A stretch of DNA of 64,000 nt from positions 28,890 to 92,889 of the forward strand of contig RMBW01000116.1 in the NCBI GenBank assembly GCA_004009845.1, in the 5' to 3' direction. Below are positions 1 through 16,971 of the stretch, piece by piece. Position 1 is the first letter of the stretch, and every line of letters begins with the position of its first letter. Origin of the DNA: Davidsoniella eucalypti. Lineage: Eukaryota > Ascomycota > Sordariomycetes > Microascales > Ceratocystidaceae. Below the pieces are notes generated by a model. It was not told where the DNA came from. It did not search any database and was given only the letters and a program-made list of their open reading frames with translations. The position numbers and the translations under genes are program-made.

Positions 1-734
1 TCCGCCTCTTCGTTCTCTCGAACTACTACCTCCTGGTACTTTTGGACTATCATAGTAGCAGGCTCGAAGTAGCACAGACGCATGAATATAGTGGCATCGG
101 GCTCAGAGTGAATCTGCTCGGGAACATCGATAGCAGCCAGGATACTATCCTTCTCAGAGTTGAAGCAGTACGTCCAGTCCTTGTTTCCAGGGGCTCCGGG
201 GTTTCCCTGGTTTCCAGGAGGCACCAGCATCTTGAGAATGTCTTCGCGCCATTCGGAGTGCATGCGGGGATAGTCGTTCCAGCGGCACAGTCGGGTAGGG
301 AAGACACGAGCGGCGATATCCCGAGGGCCGCTTTGTAGACAGAAGTAACGACCAGTAACCATGTTCAAGCGCGGAAAGACGATGGCCATGACCTGGCGCT
401 CGTAAGTGACGAGCGTATTATCAATGGAGCTCGAGCGAAACCTCAGAAAGCGGAGCCTAGTCATCTCCTCCTTGGTAAGCGGCATATCGTACCAAATATC
501 CCGTCCCAGGTAGCACTGGTTGTCCCGAGGATCGTCAACCCGCTTCGGTTTGGTTACAATGCTGCTAGGGTTTGCCATGACGTAGGGACCAAGGGTATCC
601 TCGTCAAGGGCCGGAGTAGGGGTGGTAGTGGGAGCAGGAGCAGGCGGGGTCTTGGACGGGTGAATAACCACGGGAACTACCAGAGGGGCCTTGCCAAGCA
701 AGGCCGCCCCGTCTTCAGAGACAACAGGGTCCAT
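1..734 (-). CDS. Unassigned conserved-looking protein, N-terminal part (runs off the window edge)
   Basis: The minus strand is open from an ATG at 734 to the window edge, 244 codons without a stop, with codon use like the neighbouring real genes. The first 45 residues are rich in Pro, Thr and Ala and look disordered. From about residue 60 the sequence becomes globular, with many aromatic and Arg residues (for example RLRFLRFRS and RLCRWNDYPRMHSEW) and a Gly/Pro/Asn turn-rich insert near residue 185. I see no signal peptide, membrane segment or catalytic motif I can name. The DNA upstream of the ATG (735-1200) is purine-rich on the plus strand, so pyrimidine-rich in the sense of transcription, as for many fungal promoters. 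I do not recognise the family. Being a gene is well supported; function is unknown, and the 3' end lies outside the window. Confidence 0.7.
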   Translation of the reverse strand, partial: MDPVVSEDGAALLGKAPLVVPVVIHPSKTPPAPAPTTTPTPALDEDTLGPYVMANPSSIVTKPKRVDDPRDNQCYLGRDIWYDMPLTKEEMTRLRFLRFRSSSIDNTLVTYERQVMAIVFPRLNMVTGRYFCLQSGPRDIAARVFPTRLCRWNDYPRMHSEWREDILKMLVPPGNQGNPGAPGNKDWTYCFNSEKDSILAAIDVPEQIHSEPDATIFMRLCYFEPATMIVQKYQEVVVRENEEA

Positions 735-3188
735 TGTGAAGGGAAAGCCGTGCTGTTCCTGGTCTTGTCAGGATTTTCTTTTTTTTTTTTGTTGGTCTTG
801 GGTAGAAACTGATACCTCAAGAAAGACGGACGAACAGAAAGAAGTAGTGTTGCTATGGTAGGAAAAATAAGATTGTGTAGGATAAATAAGAATAGACAAG
901 ATATAAAGATAGGTCAGAAAAAAAAGATGGGGTTTTAGTTTTTTTTGTATATAATATTTCAAGGTGGGAAGTAGCCACAGCCTAAGAGATTGGCTTGAGA
1001 AGTGATAGATCTTGTAGAGCTTGCTGGAGCGTAGATGGGATAAACAGAAGAAGGGGGAAGAGAGAGAGAGAGGGAGGGAGAGAGATATATGCCTTTTGTG
1101 AATAACAGCAAGAGAGCACAAGAAGAAAAGAAGAAGAAAAAAGCCACAGCAAGTCTCGCCTTATCCTGTACTAGCTGCTATTTTTTTTTACTTTTCTGCT
1201 ATCTTTTCATCACTTAGTGTCTGTCCCGTCGTTCGAGATGGTGGAACTGCAGTCATACAGACCATGACTGTCTTTTTCTCCATGAATTTACAACAATTAC
1301 ATCGTCCGAGGGGGGGGGGGTGCGTGTAGAGAAAGGGCAGCTTTTCCGGGCACGATGGCTGCCCATATCATGCAACGCAACTGTATGGTGATGGAAAGGT
1401 TAGTGTGTGTATAAAGCGAGCGTTAGTGGCCAACAAGAGCCAGCTAAAAAGGCTAAACCTCGTGACGAACGCCTCGGGCAAAGTCCAGCTTATGACGCCG
1501 CGGACACAGAATAGGCTAGCCTATCGCCAAGTACTGTGTGTATTGCACGCTCGGGCAACAACCTTTCGAGATAAAAAGGACGTAAAATACGGGAAATTGT
1601 AGGCCATGGGATTGTGATTTGGATTGGTGGCCTAATATGCATATGCAGTGTATCTGTAGTTATACATATCCAGCACATCATGGAGGGTGAAAGTACGCAA
1701 GCTGAGCCTGGGGCATATCACTTTCTTTTTTTCTTTTGCTTTTTTTCTTATATTACAATCACCCAGCCTGCTTCCCTATTTTGTTTCACAACGGCCCAGG
1801 GAGAACAGAAAACCAAAAAAAAAAAAAAAAAAAAAAAAAAAAGATACGTCCGATATAACGTGTTAGTTTCTGAGACGGCCGTCTGACAGACCCCCATCGA
1901 CGGCTGTCTACAATACATTGTATAGAAACGCATCCGTGACGATTCCCGGGAACTATAGTATACATTTCTAGACTGTTCATATCACGGCGTGGTCAGAAGG
2001 CCAAAGGTTGGAGCAGCCTCAAGTCTCCGTGCAGGCCGACGGACTAGCCGTGACGCCGGTTTTCAGCCGATCCTGGCTCCGGACGCCTTAAACAGAAACT
2101 ACCAAACACTGGCTGTGGCTTATTCATTGTCTTGCGTTTTAGTGCTCGTTTGCGTTTTTGTCATCTGTGTCATTTTGCTGCAGAAATCTACTAGTGGCTC
2201 GATAAATACGTAAGAGAAAGGGAAAAAAAAAAGAAAATACAGCAGTTCTTTATCTTTGTCACTCGGAAATCATTTCCTATATGGAAGATATGATTCTCCA
2301 TATGTGATATGGGCGTCATGGAGTCTCGTATTGGGCCAATTTCCTCAAGCCACCTGAGACACAGCATCAGGCATCTCTTCGCTGTCTATGTGCAGTACTT
2401 CGAGCCGGCTCCAACCCCTCCTTTGCTCCCAACCTTATCTTTTTCTCGTCTTTACTTTGAACAGTGTTGAGACGCCCTTCTCCAGTGACTTGTTGTCAAG
2501 CCGCTTTTGCCTTCGTATTTGCCCAGAAACTAGCATGTCGTGCAACATCCCGTTGAGTGGGATGCTGATATAGAGAAATAAAATCCAAAAGCTTTCTATT
2601 AAAAAAACGAAGCATGCAATGAAACTCCCGTTTGGTATACCTAGCAAGAAAGACTAAATCGATACATAAAACAAAATAAAAAGCAGTAACAATGATACAT
2701 ACAGGTCTCTCGGTACTCTGTTAGTTCGCCAACCGGAAACTCAGCAGTAACAACAACAGCCGCGGATAATGAATGATTGAACGAATGAATTGAAATTCTG
2801 ATCTGAATCTTCTCTTAACGCTGAGGCGTTTGTGTCTCCGTTTGTTTTGATAAAGCTGGCTCGGGAACATATTCTTATTCCGGAAATGAAGCACCATTAA
2901 TAGCATCAGTGGCTTTTATTACCCTGTCTGCCACTGCTTGCTGTGCTTGCTTATGCATGTGTGTGTGATATGGCCGGCTGACTGCTTCTATGGCTCCGCA
3001 TACGCATCCGTGTCTAGCCTATCACCGTCGCGAGCACCGACATCTTGGCTTCCACAGCACGCGCTAAGGGTGTATCATTCGAGGCTCCTTCGGGTGCTGT
3101 TTTTGCCAGAGTCTTGCGTCCCCCCTCACCAGCGTTCTCCTGTTCTCGTCGTTCTTTCTCTCCTGCTGGCTGTGGTTGTGGTCGTGGT
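735..3188. other. Intergenic stretch, no gene seen
   Basis: This stretch holds the presumed promoter and 5' leader of the gene ending at 734, with GA-rich tracts at 1058-1085, and the 3' flank of the membrane-protein gene that ends at 3189. It also has a G-run at 1310-1320 and an A-run of about 28 at 1815-1842. Open frames here are short, overlap on both strands and lack family features, so I call no gene. Confidence 0.6.
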
Positions 3189-6100
3189 TCATGTTGGTCT
3201 TGCTTGTACTTGGTCTTGACCTTGCTTGACTTGTCCGCCCTGTGGGTCTTCTACTTCAGGCATCGGCTCAAGCGAACCTATCACAGCCGTATAAGAATCA
3301 CTGCTGTTGTCTTTGATCTGCAGCTTCTGGGGCTGGAGCTGCTGCTGTTGGTCTTGTTCTTGCTGTTTCCGACCCACCGCTAGTTTTGCAGCAGCTATGG
3401 CCCGTGAGCTCTGTGCTAGTGGGGAATCCGACCTGTCGAATGTTTGACTTGACGCGGTAGGATTACGCGATGAAATGCTACGAGGCCTCCATGGAGCACC
3501 CCCATGCGAACGAGCACCGCGAGGTAGTGATGAGGCACTGTTGGACCGTGATCGTCGTGATGTAGTGGTGCCAGTGGAGGAAGATGACGCCGCTGCCGCT
3601 GTTGTAGGGGACTGGCCGTCCAAGTTTGATATTGGAGCATCACTGTCAAGATTAACTCCAGGGTTTATCGACGCAGATGCTGATGCTGACTCAGAGGTCG
3701 ACGTCATGTCAGGGGATGCGTCGTTATGCTCAACTTCGTCTTCTTTGTAGTTGGTTAGACGGCGGACCCGAGATACTTTAAAGCCCATGTCGGGAACTTC
3801 TGGGTTTCTCTTTTCTTCATCTAGCGGGGGCTTGTTTCGCTGTGACTTGGGAATGCGTTTCGGCGCGCGATCCTGAACCCGGATCTCCATCTTGTTGTAA
3901 AAGTCAACACGGCGATCTTCCATGCTGGCAGGGAAGTTTTCGTTGTTGCGGCAGAGTGACATCCAGGTCGATATGACACCCAAGACAACCAAAATCATAA
4001 TCGCAAGTACCACTAGACCCTGAATGACGATGATGAATACAGCTATTCCAGTAGCGATATACCTGTTGATGTGGTAGCTCTCTAGCAACGGAATGGTAAG
4101 CATAGCAGTAGCAACTTTGCTGATACCAACCATCCATACCGCTAGAGCAGTGTTGCGAGTGCCCTCGTAAGGGTTGATAATTACCGTTGCGATAAAGGCA
4201 ATCAACTCGACAATGAACAGGCAGATAACTTGAGCATCAGGCGTGCCAGAGCCGCCACCGACTATGATGGCCTTGACGACCTGGTAGAAAATCCATCCAC
4301 TAAAGTACCACCAGCGCGTTCTTCTATAGTTTCCTGTCAACCAACCGAATCGTTTGATATATTCTTCATCGTCATGAGCATCTAGGCGGCGTACATCCGG
4401 ATTCTCGGGCGTAAAGAGAACGCGGACAAATGGAATATGAAACAAAGGCGCCACGCTCTCTTCGACTTCTTCGGCACTCAGCTTGCTTGTGCGAATAAAT
4501 TCAACGAACGGAACATGGCCTTTGATGATTTCGATCTTTTCAATGCGGATGGGGTCAGGGACAACGGTGAATCTGCCGTTGTTGCATCTAACGTAAATGG
4601 CATACACCACGCCTCCGGCGAATGCACAAACAACAAGAACAAACGTCATGGCAGCAATGATCCGGGGTCCAGGGGGGCTGCCAATAGATAGCTGGAATAT
4701 GGCAAGAGTCAGGAGGGAGGTCGAGGCAAGAAGTGCATATCGCGCTGCGGCAACAGCCATGAACCCCCAGATATGTGATCTAAAGAAATCAAAGCTGTTG
4801 CGTTTCCAACTAGTAAGGCACAACAGATCAATGCAAACTTTGAACATGGCAACACCAGCAACAACCGCCAGTAAGAACACCAAGAACCAGATTGCGGCAA
4901 CAGTGAAGGCTGACTTGACCGGAATCTGGACGGGGGTCAAGCCGCCACCAAGTCCATTGCTAGTTCCAGGCATAGGCATTCCTGGTAAGACAGGGTTGCC
5001 GTTCCACGTGTAGTCCCATGGATTATTAGGGTTGAAGTCATCGTGACTTCTAGGAGCGAGTATTTGCTCCAACATCTGGTTGGTGTAATCCAAGGAGCGG
5101 CCATATAAGGACCGCATAGCCTCGCTATTTCCATCGTCTGGCTGGGCTTCTCCCGGAACTTCACCAACCCAGTCGGGGCTTCCCGCAATGCCAGCCCAGT
5201 CGTTAAGTGATCGGATCAGCTGATCAGTGCGGATCATGCCAGATGCCCAGCTAAAATTGGACCACCAGGCTGGAAGCACCTTGGGCCATGGAACTGCTAC
5301 GGCGCTATGCAGGAACATGGACTGGAACATTTCAAAGATAGCCAGGACTGAGACGGCATGCGCTGAGTGCATGCGCATATGCGGCACGCTGAATCCATAG
5401 ACGGCAGTCAGAAATGAGGCGACGATAGCAACACCGGTGAAGATGGCAATGAATGGTACGACGAATCGGGGCTGGTAGAAAGTGTGGCCGTTGCCCATTG
5501 GGGCCTGGAAACAGCCAACGATATCCTTGGTGGTGTTTGAATAGACATATAGCCGGGCATAACCCTCTATATCGGGCATGGTGCGCGCAAGAGCTGGCAC
5601 GAAAGATAGCTGCTCTGTAGAAAGGGAGATGGCACCCCAGGCGGTAATATTCTCCGAGGACCGGGTAGGACACATGCTGCAGCAGTGAGTTAGACAATGT
5701 GCGACTTTCAATCTGCTACGTATGCCAGGTGAGTGAAGTGCTTACCTATACACGGAATAGACACATGGGTCAAAGGTAAGAGAAAAGGTTGGCTTGCCGT
5801 CTAAAGTTGCGTTAGTAAACTATTTGATAGTGCGTACTGTATCTACTATCCTGCATGGGGTCTACTCACAAGCATAGACAAAGATGCGCACTAGAATAAG
5901 AGTAGTTAGCATAGGGCTCCCTTCGTGACGCGCTGGGGAATGGCTTACTCATTACGGTGTCTTCGACAATGCTAGTTGTGCCATCCATGTGGAAAAGCAC
6001 TGTCTTGTTGTCGTAGTACAATGCGGCATCAAACTTGTTTATCTGGAACTTGCTGCCAGCTGCAAGACAATCACCAAAATCGCCCGTAAACAGTGCTGGT

Positions 6101-6285
6101 TGTCTATCGGCACGGAACAGCATTTCCTGTCCGTCGGTAGTATAGCCTTCGACGTAGGTGACATTTCTATAAGCGGCTGCCGCCGGGCTACCGAAAAATA
6201 ATAGTACAAAGAATAGCATAGCTATCTTGGTCAAGGGGGCGGGCCATGGCCGGCGGAAGTTGCCGTCGCAGTATGGAGAGGCCAT
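3189..6285 (-). CDS. TRP-like / flavin-carrier (FLC) family membrane protein
   Basis: Fungal TRP-like proteins (Flc1-3 of yeast and relatives) are polytopic proteins of ER, Golgi or plasma membrane linked to FAD transport, calcium and cell-wall homeostasis. I read four exons: 5949-6285, a 21-nt micro-exon 5870-5890, 5746-5800 and 3189-5676, all with GT-AG introns and a kept frame. The product starts with a basic stretch and signal peptide (core LFFVLLFFGSPAAAA). An extracellular ML-like domain with paired Cys (GDCLAAG, FDPCVYS, SMCPTR) follows. About nine hydrophobic segments come next, starting with VVPFIAIFTGVAIVASFLTA, and include the conserved stretch around IINPYEGTRNTALAVWMVG. The C-terminal tail of roughly 200 residues is hydrophilic, Ser- and Gln-rich and probably cytosolic. 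The family is secure; the transported substrate is not readable from sequence. The tiny second exon is the least certain part of the model. Confidence 0.87.
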
Positions 6286-8329
6286 TGTGTTTAGAGCGTT
6301 GGTTTGATTGTGCGGTCAGCTTGGCTAGCTGCCATAGACCGTACGTGATACAGAGCAACAGGCCTGTCGTGGAGGTAGAGGCACAGATTAACAGATTAGG
6401 AGCCGCTGTAGAACTAGTATGCAGCAGACGTGATAGAGGAGCCCAAAGGATGCTGACGATGGTGCATATGCCGAGTTTCGTTACAAAGCAAAGCACATGG
6501 CTTGCCGTGACTGTGGTCTCAATTTCCGAGTATGCAGACGCAGTGCGGCCTCTTAAGCCGGCTTCGGGAGTTCCTATGTTCGACTTCGAATAATGCCTAG
6601 TTATGATGCCGGTCTTTTGTGCTGCGGGATGGAAAGCAGTGGAAGGTGAAAACGCAGCTAGCCGCCTGAGAAAAGCCAATCCCCTTCTAATGAGATTGCC
6701 GCTCCTGTCTTGCTGTCTGTTTTTGATTCTTCGGGCGCGAGTCGAGTCGAGAACAAAAGGAAAACAAAGGCTTGGTCCCAAAATCACAAGCCAAAAAGAG
6801 CGGGCCAGGCCTTCTTCAGTACTATTCGGCTACTATGGTATATGTATGCACCCAAGACGGCCCAAAGGGTTAGACTCAGTTCCGCCCAACAAGAAAGAAG
6901 CCTCCGTGATCGCGGATAAAAGAATGAATATAAGATGGCCGATCGTTCGTCAGAACTTCACATTGACAATCGTCGCCGTAGAAAAATGCAAAAGGAAGGA
7001 GAAATGTTTAGTAGAGTGGCAATGCGCTACACGAACGAGCGAACAATGCTTCAATCTCCTGCTGACTAAGTATCTTGACTGGATCAAGAGAAGAAGCAGT
7101 TGCTACCTTATCTACATGCTAATACAACTGAGGTGGGCCTCTCTAAAGGAAGGACTCCCAAAAGGGTGCTTGGCGACAGGAATTATATTACACCGTAAGG
7201 GTTGCTTTCAACTTATATTTCTTCAGTGCACCACTAATTGATTACAGAACCATTCCATTGTAATCTTTGTTACCGCCAAGGAATCAAGGACTTTCGACTG
7301 CCTCTTTAAATTGGGCTCACAATTTTATTTTAGCATTTTCCCCGGGGAATGCTTGACATGACTAGATAGAAAAGAGAGCTAGTTTTGCATACGAAGAAAG
7401 GATCGCCTTTTCCTTGTGCGCTCACAGTCCAGCCACGGCAGAGATTAGTGATAAAATCATGGTGGCAGGGTAAGGATCATGCATCTAAGCTTGGCTTAAC
7501 TTCTGCTGGCGTTCAGCTGTCTGGACGAAAAGCTCTGGTCACCAAGCTATCGACTGATCGTTCCAGGCATATAACTACTTCTAGTAAGCCCCGGGTTTTC
7601 ATCAAAGACTATCACTCACAATAAGCGCATTGTATAGTCCGGAGAGCGCGACCTACATCTTTCATGGCAGAGTCACACCGCAAGATACTCGCTTACCAGA
7701 TAGTCTGGAATGCATTTCCTCATAAAAGCTATCGGCAATCCATACCCTTATAAGTAGGGATGGACTGCTTATGGAGGGATTGAGTCAGTTCTCTAAGTGT
7801 ATTAAAGGTTTACTGGTGCATCTGCCAAATACCCAAACAAGAAATATTGTCTTATAAGTCTTACAAAATACCAAACCTTCTAGATTGAGGCTGATTTTTT
7901 TTTAATTCAACGTGTTCAACTAGCCATGAGTTGGCAACTCTAATTATTCCAGCGAATGCATTGTCCTCAATAATTATTTTCCTAAGAGCCGCAGATCTTC
8001 TAGTTGCCCCGCATTACTTTGTTTGCCACCAGCTTTATCACTCAAACGGCCCAGCGTTGTAGTTTACTGATATTGCAACAACTATTCTGGCCCTGAATGG
8101 ATTAATCATATCGTTATAGGAGCAAGGGTTGCTTGTTAACCCTTGCCAAATAATGCGTCGAAAAATAGGTTACTAATTGCCAGGGTCCCTGCATATCTGC
8201 GAAGATCACGTAATTCGCCAACGCTACATTTGAAAAACAGCAGGCTTTAATTTTTTTTTCTTTGAAATCAAATGATTCGTGATACAGCAAACGTCAAACG
8301 AACATATCATCATCAAAAATGATGACCTT
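6286..8329. other. Intergenic stretch, no gene seen
   Basis: Promoter side of the TRP-like gene and flank of the tRNA. The longest open frame (6603-7241, plus, 212 codons) has no recognisable domain and irregular composition, and is probably chance. Base composition shifts to AT-rich beyond 7200. I see no repeat with duplicated flanks here. Confidence 0.55.
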
Positions 8330-8401
8330 TGCCCTCACTCGGAGTCGAACCGAGGACCTTGTCATTACGAGTGACACGCGCTACCACTGCGCTATAAGGG
8401 C
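8330..8401 (-). tRNA. tRNA-Thr (anticodon CGU)
   Basis: On the minus strand the sequence folds as a complete intron-less cloverleaf of 71 nt plus discriminator A. The acceptor stem is GCCCTTA with TGAGGGC, the D arm is GCGC-AGTGGTA-GCGC, and the anticodon stem TGTCA/TGACA encloses loop CTCGTAA. The T arm is CTCGG-TTCGACT-CCGAG. The anticodon CGT reads ACG (Thr). The A box and B box (GGTTCGACTCC) are intact, and no CCA is encoded, as expected for a eukaryotic nuclear tRNA. On the plus strand, downstream in the gene's sense is left of 8330, where an A-run at 8315-8319 would read as a short T-run on the transcript strand and may serve as the Pol III terminator. Confidence 0.93.
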
Positions 8402-8686
8402 TGATGGCTATTTCCATGAATTTTGGGTCTTACGGGAATATATATAGGATATGCAGTTTCGGCGAATTTTTTTTTTGGGGGAAAATTCGTATATAATTGT
8501 AGTTCAAGAGAGAAACGATATGGTAATGAGTAGAATAAGTCAATAAATAGAGGTGGGCACTTGACCTGGGCACTTAGTCCTAAGGAGATAGATAGAAATG
8601 GCGGCTAAGAGGCTGATAATAGCCCAAGGAGAGTGGACCAAATGTGGTATGCAAGAGGTCATGTGGACCTAGAAGGCAATGAGATG

Positions 8687-8740
8687 GCGTCGTATGATCT
8701 TAGTGATTTAGGTAGACGTTAAATATAATCAAATCAAATC
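8687..8740 (+). mobile_element. Type C mini-retroposon, full-length unit (54 bp)
   Basis: A 54-bp insertion is flanked by a perfect 14-bp direct repeat, AAGGCAATGAGATG, at 8673-8686 and 8741-8754. It begins GCGTCGTATGATC and ends in an A-rich tail, AAATATAATCAAATCAAATC. The 5' word GCGTC can pair with GACGT near its middle (one wobble), giving a stem-loop followed by the tail. The same unit recurs at 20308-20333 (truncated), 46023-46075 and 61505-61560. The duplicated flank and A-rich 3' end indicate target-primed reverse transcription, so this is a retroposed tag and not a simple repeat. Confidence 0.85.
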
Positions 8741-9457
8741 AAGGCAATGAGATGCTAAATATATAGACTATGTATTTGACGAATAACCTTTTAATCATTC
8801 AGGATAGTGAATCGAGATAGAGGGGGAACTACTGATTTCTAATGCACTAAAACATGTAGAGATGGTAGTGAGCATATTGTCTAGTGATCTGACTGAGCCA
8901 TAATTCTACATCTTCTGCCGAAATAGCCACAACCGTTTAATTAGACTATATCTAAGTGACTATAGAGAGACATGTTAGCTTTTATCAGTATCATAACCTT
9001 GACGAGAACAGTATACCAATCTCGAACAAAATGCAAGAGTCAAATCATATGTACAACTCGACACTGAAAGAAATAAAACCAATAAAGATACAAATGGGAG
9101 CGATAGATGGAAACTGAGTGGGTATGGATGGGCAAGCCATATTATGTATCAAATACTAATGTGCTGACTATGGGAGTTGACTTCAGTGTCTGTGTAACCA
9201 TATGATAATTGTTGTCCCGTAGTTATCTGACGGGATAGGATTTATCAGTAGGTATATGGTGTATTGCTACATTGATAAATTAACCACAGAAAACCACAAA
9301 TGCAACAATCTATACGATTGAATATTGCACTAAATAGCTTTTTTCCTGTTTACGATGATGGATTATTTTTCGCCAAAGCTACAACTGATGGTCTTTCGAT
9401 TCTGATAGATGGTAGCTATTTATTTGATACGATATATTTTTTTGTAGTTATTATAAG

Positions 9458-9512
9458 TTTTTTTTTTTTGATTCATTTTTATTAAGGTGGAAATGGAGCT
9501 CTTGATAGATAT
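9458..9512 (-). mobile_element. Type B mini-retroposon copy
   Basis: Read on the minus strand, the element contains CTATCAAGAGCTCCATTTCC, then CACCTTAAT, then AAAAATGAATC and an A-run (the T-run at 9458-9469). A close relative lies at 56318-56372. It shares AGCTCCAT and the AATGAAT-plus-A tail with type A but has a longer middle. I could not find a clear target-site duplication, so the 5' border is approximate. Confidence 0.5.
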
Positions 9513-9946
9513 GTAGCACCTCGGTATCCTAAGATACATAGCCCTGAACTAATACTAGTATACAATGTAAGGTGAAGGACAGCCTACTTCTCAACAGTGA
9601 CAGGCCGATGGCGTAGTTATTATGATGTGGAATATATAAAGATTTTCGAAGAAGAGTGAACAGTATTATAGTGGATATGTCAATTGGCTTTCTGAAAAAG
9701 AAAAGACCGAGTGAACTTGTTCTCTACGAAGTATATTTCACCTTGTAGATTTCACTATTATGTATTATACATTAATTGTTCTTACTCGTGCCATTAATGA
9801 AAACTGACTTGCAGTCCTCCAACTAACAGACATTGCAAAATACATTTTTATTTCTGTACCGATTGGCTCTCAATCTAATAGTCCAGTACTATTTTGACCT
9901 TTCCCGGCGTTTTATGCCACAACCTTGACTCTATGACTATTTCCGT

Positions 9947-11149
9947 TCACGCTGACTCCGGCATAGGTACAACAACGTTGGACTTCTTTTCTTCCTCCTC
10001 AGAAGGAGCTGCAGCAGTGACCTCTGTCGATGGAGCACGTGGTTTGCTCTGCTTCTTCTTCTCCTTCTTGACCTTGACAGGAGCTACGGGCTCGGGGTAA
10101 GCGGCCGCCGAAATCTCCTGCCATTTGAGGTCGGCGCTGTACTCAGCACGAATAGACTCAGTGAGCTTCAGAAGACCCTCTTCAACGATACGCTTGGCCA
10201 GCTGGGGAGTCAGGAGATCTTCAGAGTAGGCAGTAGCTAGGTCCTTGTAGCTAGTGAAAACAGTAGGCTCGGTAGCATCCTTGAGTGTCACAGTGACGGA
10301 GCCAACACCGTCCTCAGACTGCAGCTGTGAGTGAGGGAAGATGACGTGCTCAATAAATGCCAGAACACCATTGCCTTCGATCTCACGGGGCGCACACACG
10401 GCCTTGGAGATCTTCTTCTTCATCGACGCAGGCTCCTCCAGCAAATCAATCTTGTTCTTGGGGTCGGACGAGCTCATCTTGCCACCAGACAGACCAGGCA
10501 CCATAGGGTTCATCAGATGGCAACGGTTCTTGAAGCCCAACTTAGGCATAGCGTCGTGCGACAAACCAAAGATCTTGCGCTGATCGAGACCACCGAACTC
10601 CGCATCGACATCCAGGTACTCCTCATCCAACAGCTGCATCATGGGGTAGACGCCATCAGCCATGCAAGGCTCACCAGAAACCTTGACGACTTCGCTAGCC
10701 GCCCGCAGCGCATCGTGCACCGAGACCTTTTTGCTCAAGCGTAGCAGGTCGCGCATGTACTCGGGAGACAGTTGGTACGAGCTACCACGGACAAACTCCA
10801 GACGTGAGAGATCAACGCCAACGGCCTTCAGTAAAGAGCGGATGATGCGTTCATAGTACTGGGCACGGTTCTCCAGAACCCCTTCGGGCGCCTTGTCGGC
10901 ATCAAGGAAGGCGTGTAGATCAGCTAGCAGAATCTTGACGGTGCAACCAGCCTTGAGGAACTGGGCCAGCTTGATTGCTGGAACGAGGTAGGCGGCGTGT
11001 GGCCGGCCAGTTGTGGCGCTACCCCAGTAGATCTTGATATCACGCTCGGACAGGATATTCTTGATGATATCACCACTGATGACCTCCTGCAGGTTGGAGG
11101 TGATCAGGGCGTATTTCTCGTCGGCAGTAAGTTCACCAGAAGGGGCCAT
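9947..11149 (-). CDS. TYS1: Cytosolic tyrosyl-tRNA synthetase
   Basis: It attaches tyrosine to tRNA-Tyr in the cytosol (class Ic synthetase). The single exon gives 400 residues from the ATG at 11149. The in-frame TTG three codons upstream is not a likely start, and the ATG lies in a good context (ACCATGG). The Rossmann domain has the HIGH-type motif in its eukaryotic form, WGSATTGRPHAAYLVP (near residue 43). The KMSKS motif appears as KMSSSD (near residue 225), and the tyrosine-binding region has FGGLDQRKIF. Length and order match the eukaryotic/archaeal type. The last 50 residues are Lys/Glu/Pro-rich and disordered; I see no EMAP-II-like domain. A 5'-leader intron is likely, about 11222-11320: minus-strand donor GTAAGAAC, branch-like CTAAC and an acceptor ending TTTAG. 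Confidence 0.95.
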   Translation of the reverse strand: MAPSGELTADEKYALITSNLQEVISGDIIKNILSERDIKIYWGSATTGRPHAAYLVPAIKLAQFLKAGCTVKILLADLHAFLDADKAPEGVLENRAQYYERIIRSLLKAVGVDLSRLEFVRGSSYQLSPEYMRDLLRLSKKVSVHDALRAASEVVKVSGEPCMADGVYPMMQLLDEEYLDVDAEFGGLDQRKIFGLSHDAMPKLGFKNRCHLMNPMVPGLSGGKMSSSDPKNKIDLLEEPASMKKKISKAVCAPREIEGNGVLAFIEHVIFPHSQLQSEDGVGSVTVTLKDATEPTVFTSYKDLATAYSEDLLTPQLAKRIVEEGLLKLTESIRAEYSADLKWQEISAAAYPEPVAPVKVKKEKKKQSKPRAPSTEVTAAAPSEEEEKKSNVVVPMPESA

Positions 11150-16509
<5,360 letters not shown>

Positions 16510-16932
16510 AATCTCAATATCCTGCTAGCGAATGGCCGGAAGAAAGACGAGAATATGGAAGCATATAAAAGGGCCAGATTTTGTAGTTATGTCTTCAAAT
16601 TAATGCGAAATGATACCACTTTCAAAAACACCATATCTTTTGTATTCTAAATACAGCAGAATTTGAATGTATACGTTCCAGTCATTAGGTTGTACAAAGC
16701 TCCGACGAGAAATCACAGAGCCTTGATCTCAAGAATTAGAAGTTGTTTCACCGTCGTGGTGGTCGTTCTTTTGGATTAAAAAGAAAGATTTTGTAGAAAA
16801 TACGCAGTATAGGTAGGATGAAAGACTAACATCCACCGGCGGTTAATGAGCCCTGCTGATTTGATAGTTGGGTGTAGGGTAGTGATTTTAGGGATTGAAT
16901 GGCTACGACCTCGAGTAGTTTCTATTCTTCTT

Positions 16933-16971
16933 TTTTTTTAAAAAAAAAAAAATTCATTTATCTTATGGAGC
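16933..16971 (-). mobile_element. Type A mini-retroposon, 5'-truncated
   Basis: Minus-strand core AGCTCCATAAGATAAATGAA followed by an A-rich/T-rich tail. The flanks repeat perfectly: TTTCTATTCTTCTT at 16919-16932 and 16972-16985 (14 bp). The element starts at the AGCTCC word, so it lacks the first half of the stem-loop seen in longer copies. Confidence 0.8.

Larger units (their letters stand above)
8402..9946. other. AT-rich intergenic stretch with two tiny retroposon insertions
   Basis: No coding potential beyond short AT-rich frames. It contains a type C insertion (8687-8740) and a type B insertion (about 9458-9512), described separately, and the 3' flank of the tyrosyl-tRNA synthetase gene. 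Confidence 0.55.

Noticed and set aside
1815..1842. Long A-run as the tail of another retroposon
   Set aside because: No shared core sequence and no duplicated flank next to it.
6603..7241. 212-codon open frame on the plus strand
   Set aside because: No domain, mixed composition, no splice or promoter context, and it overlaps other frames; probably chance.
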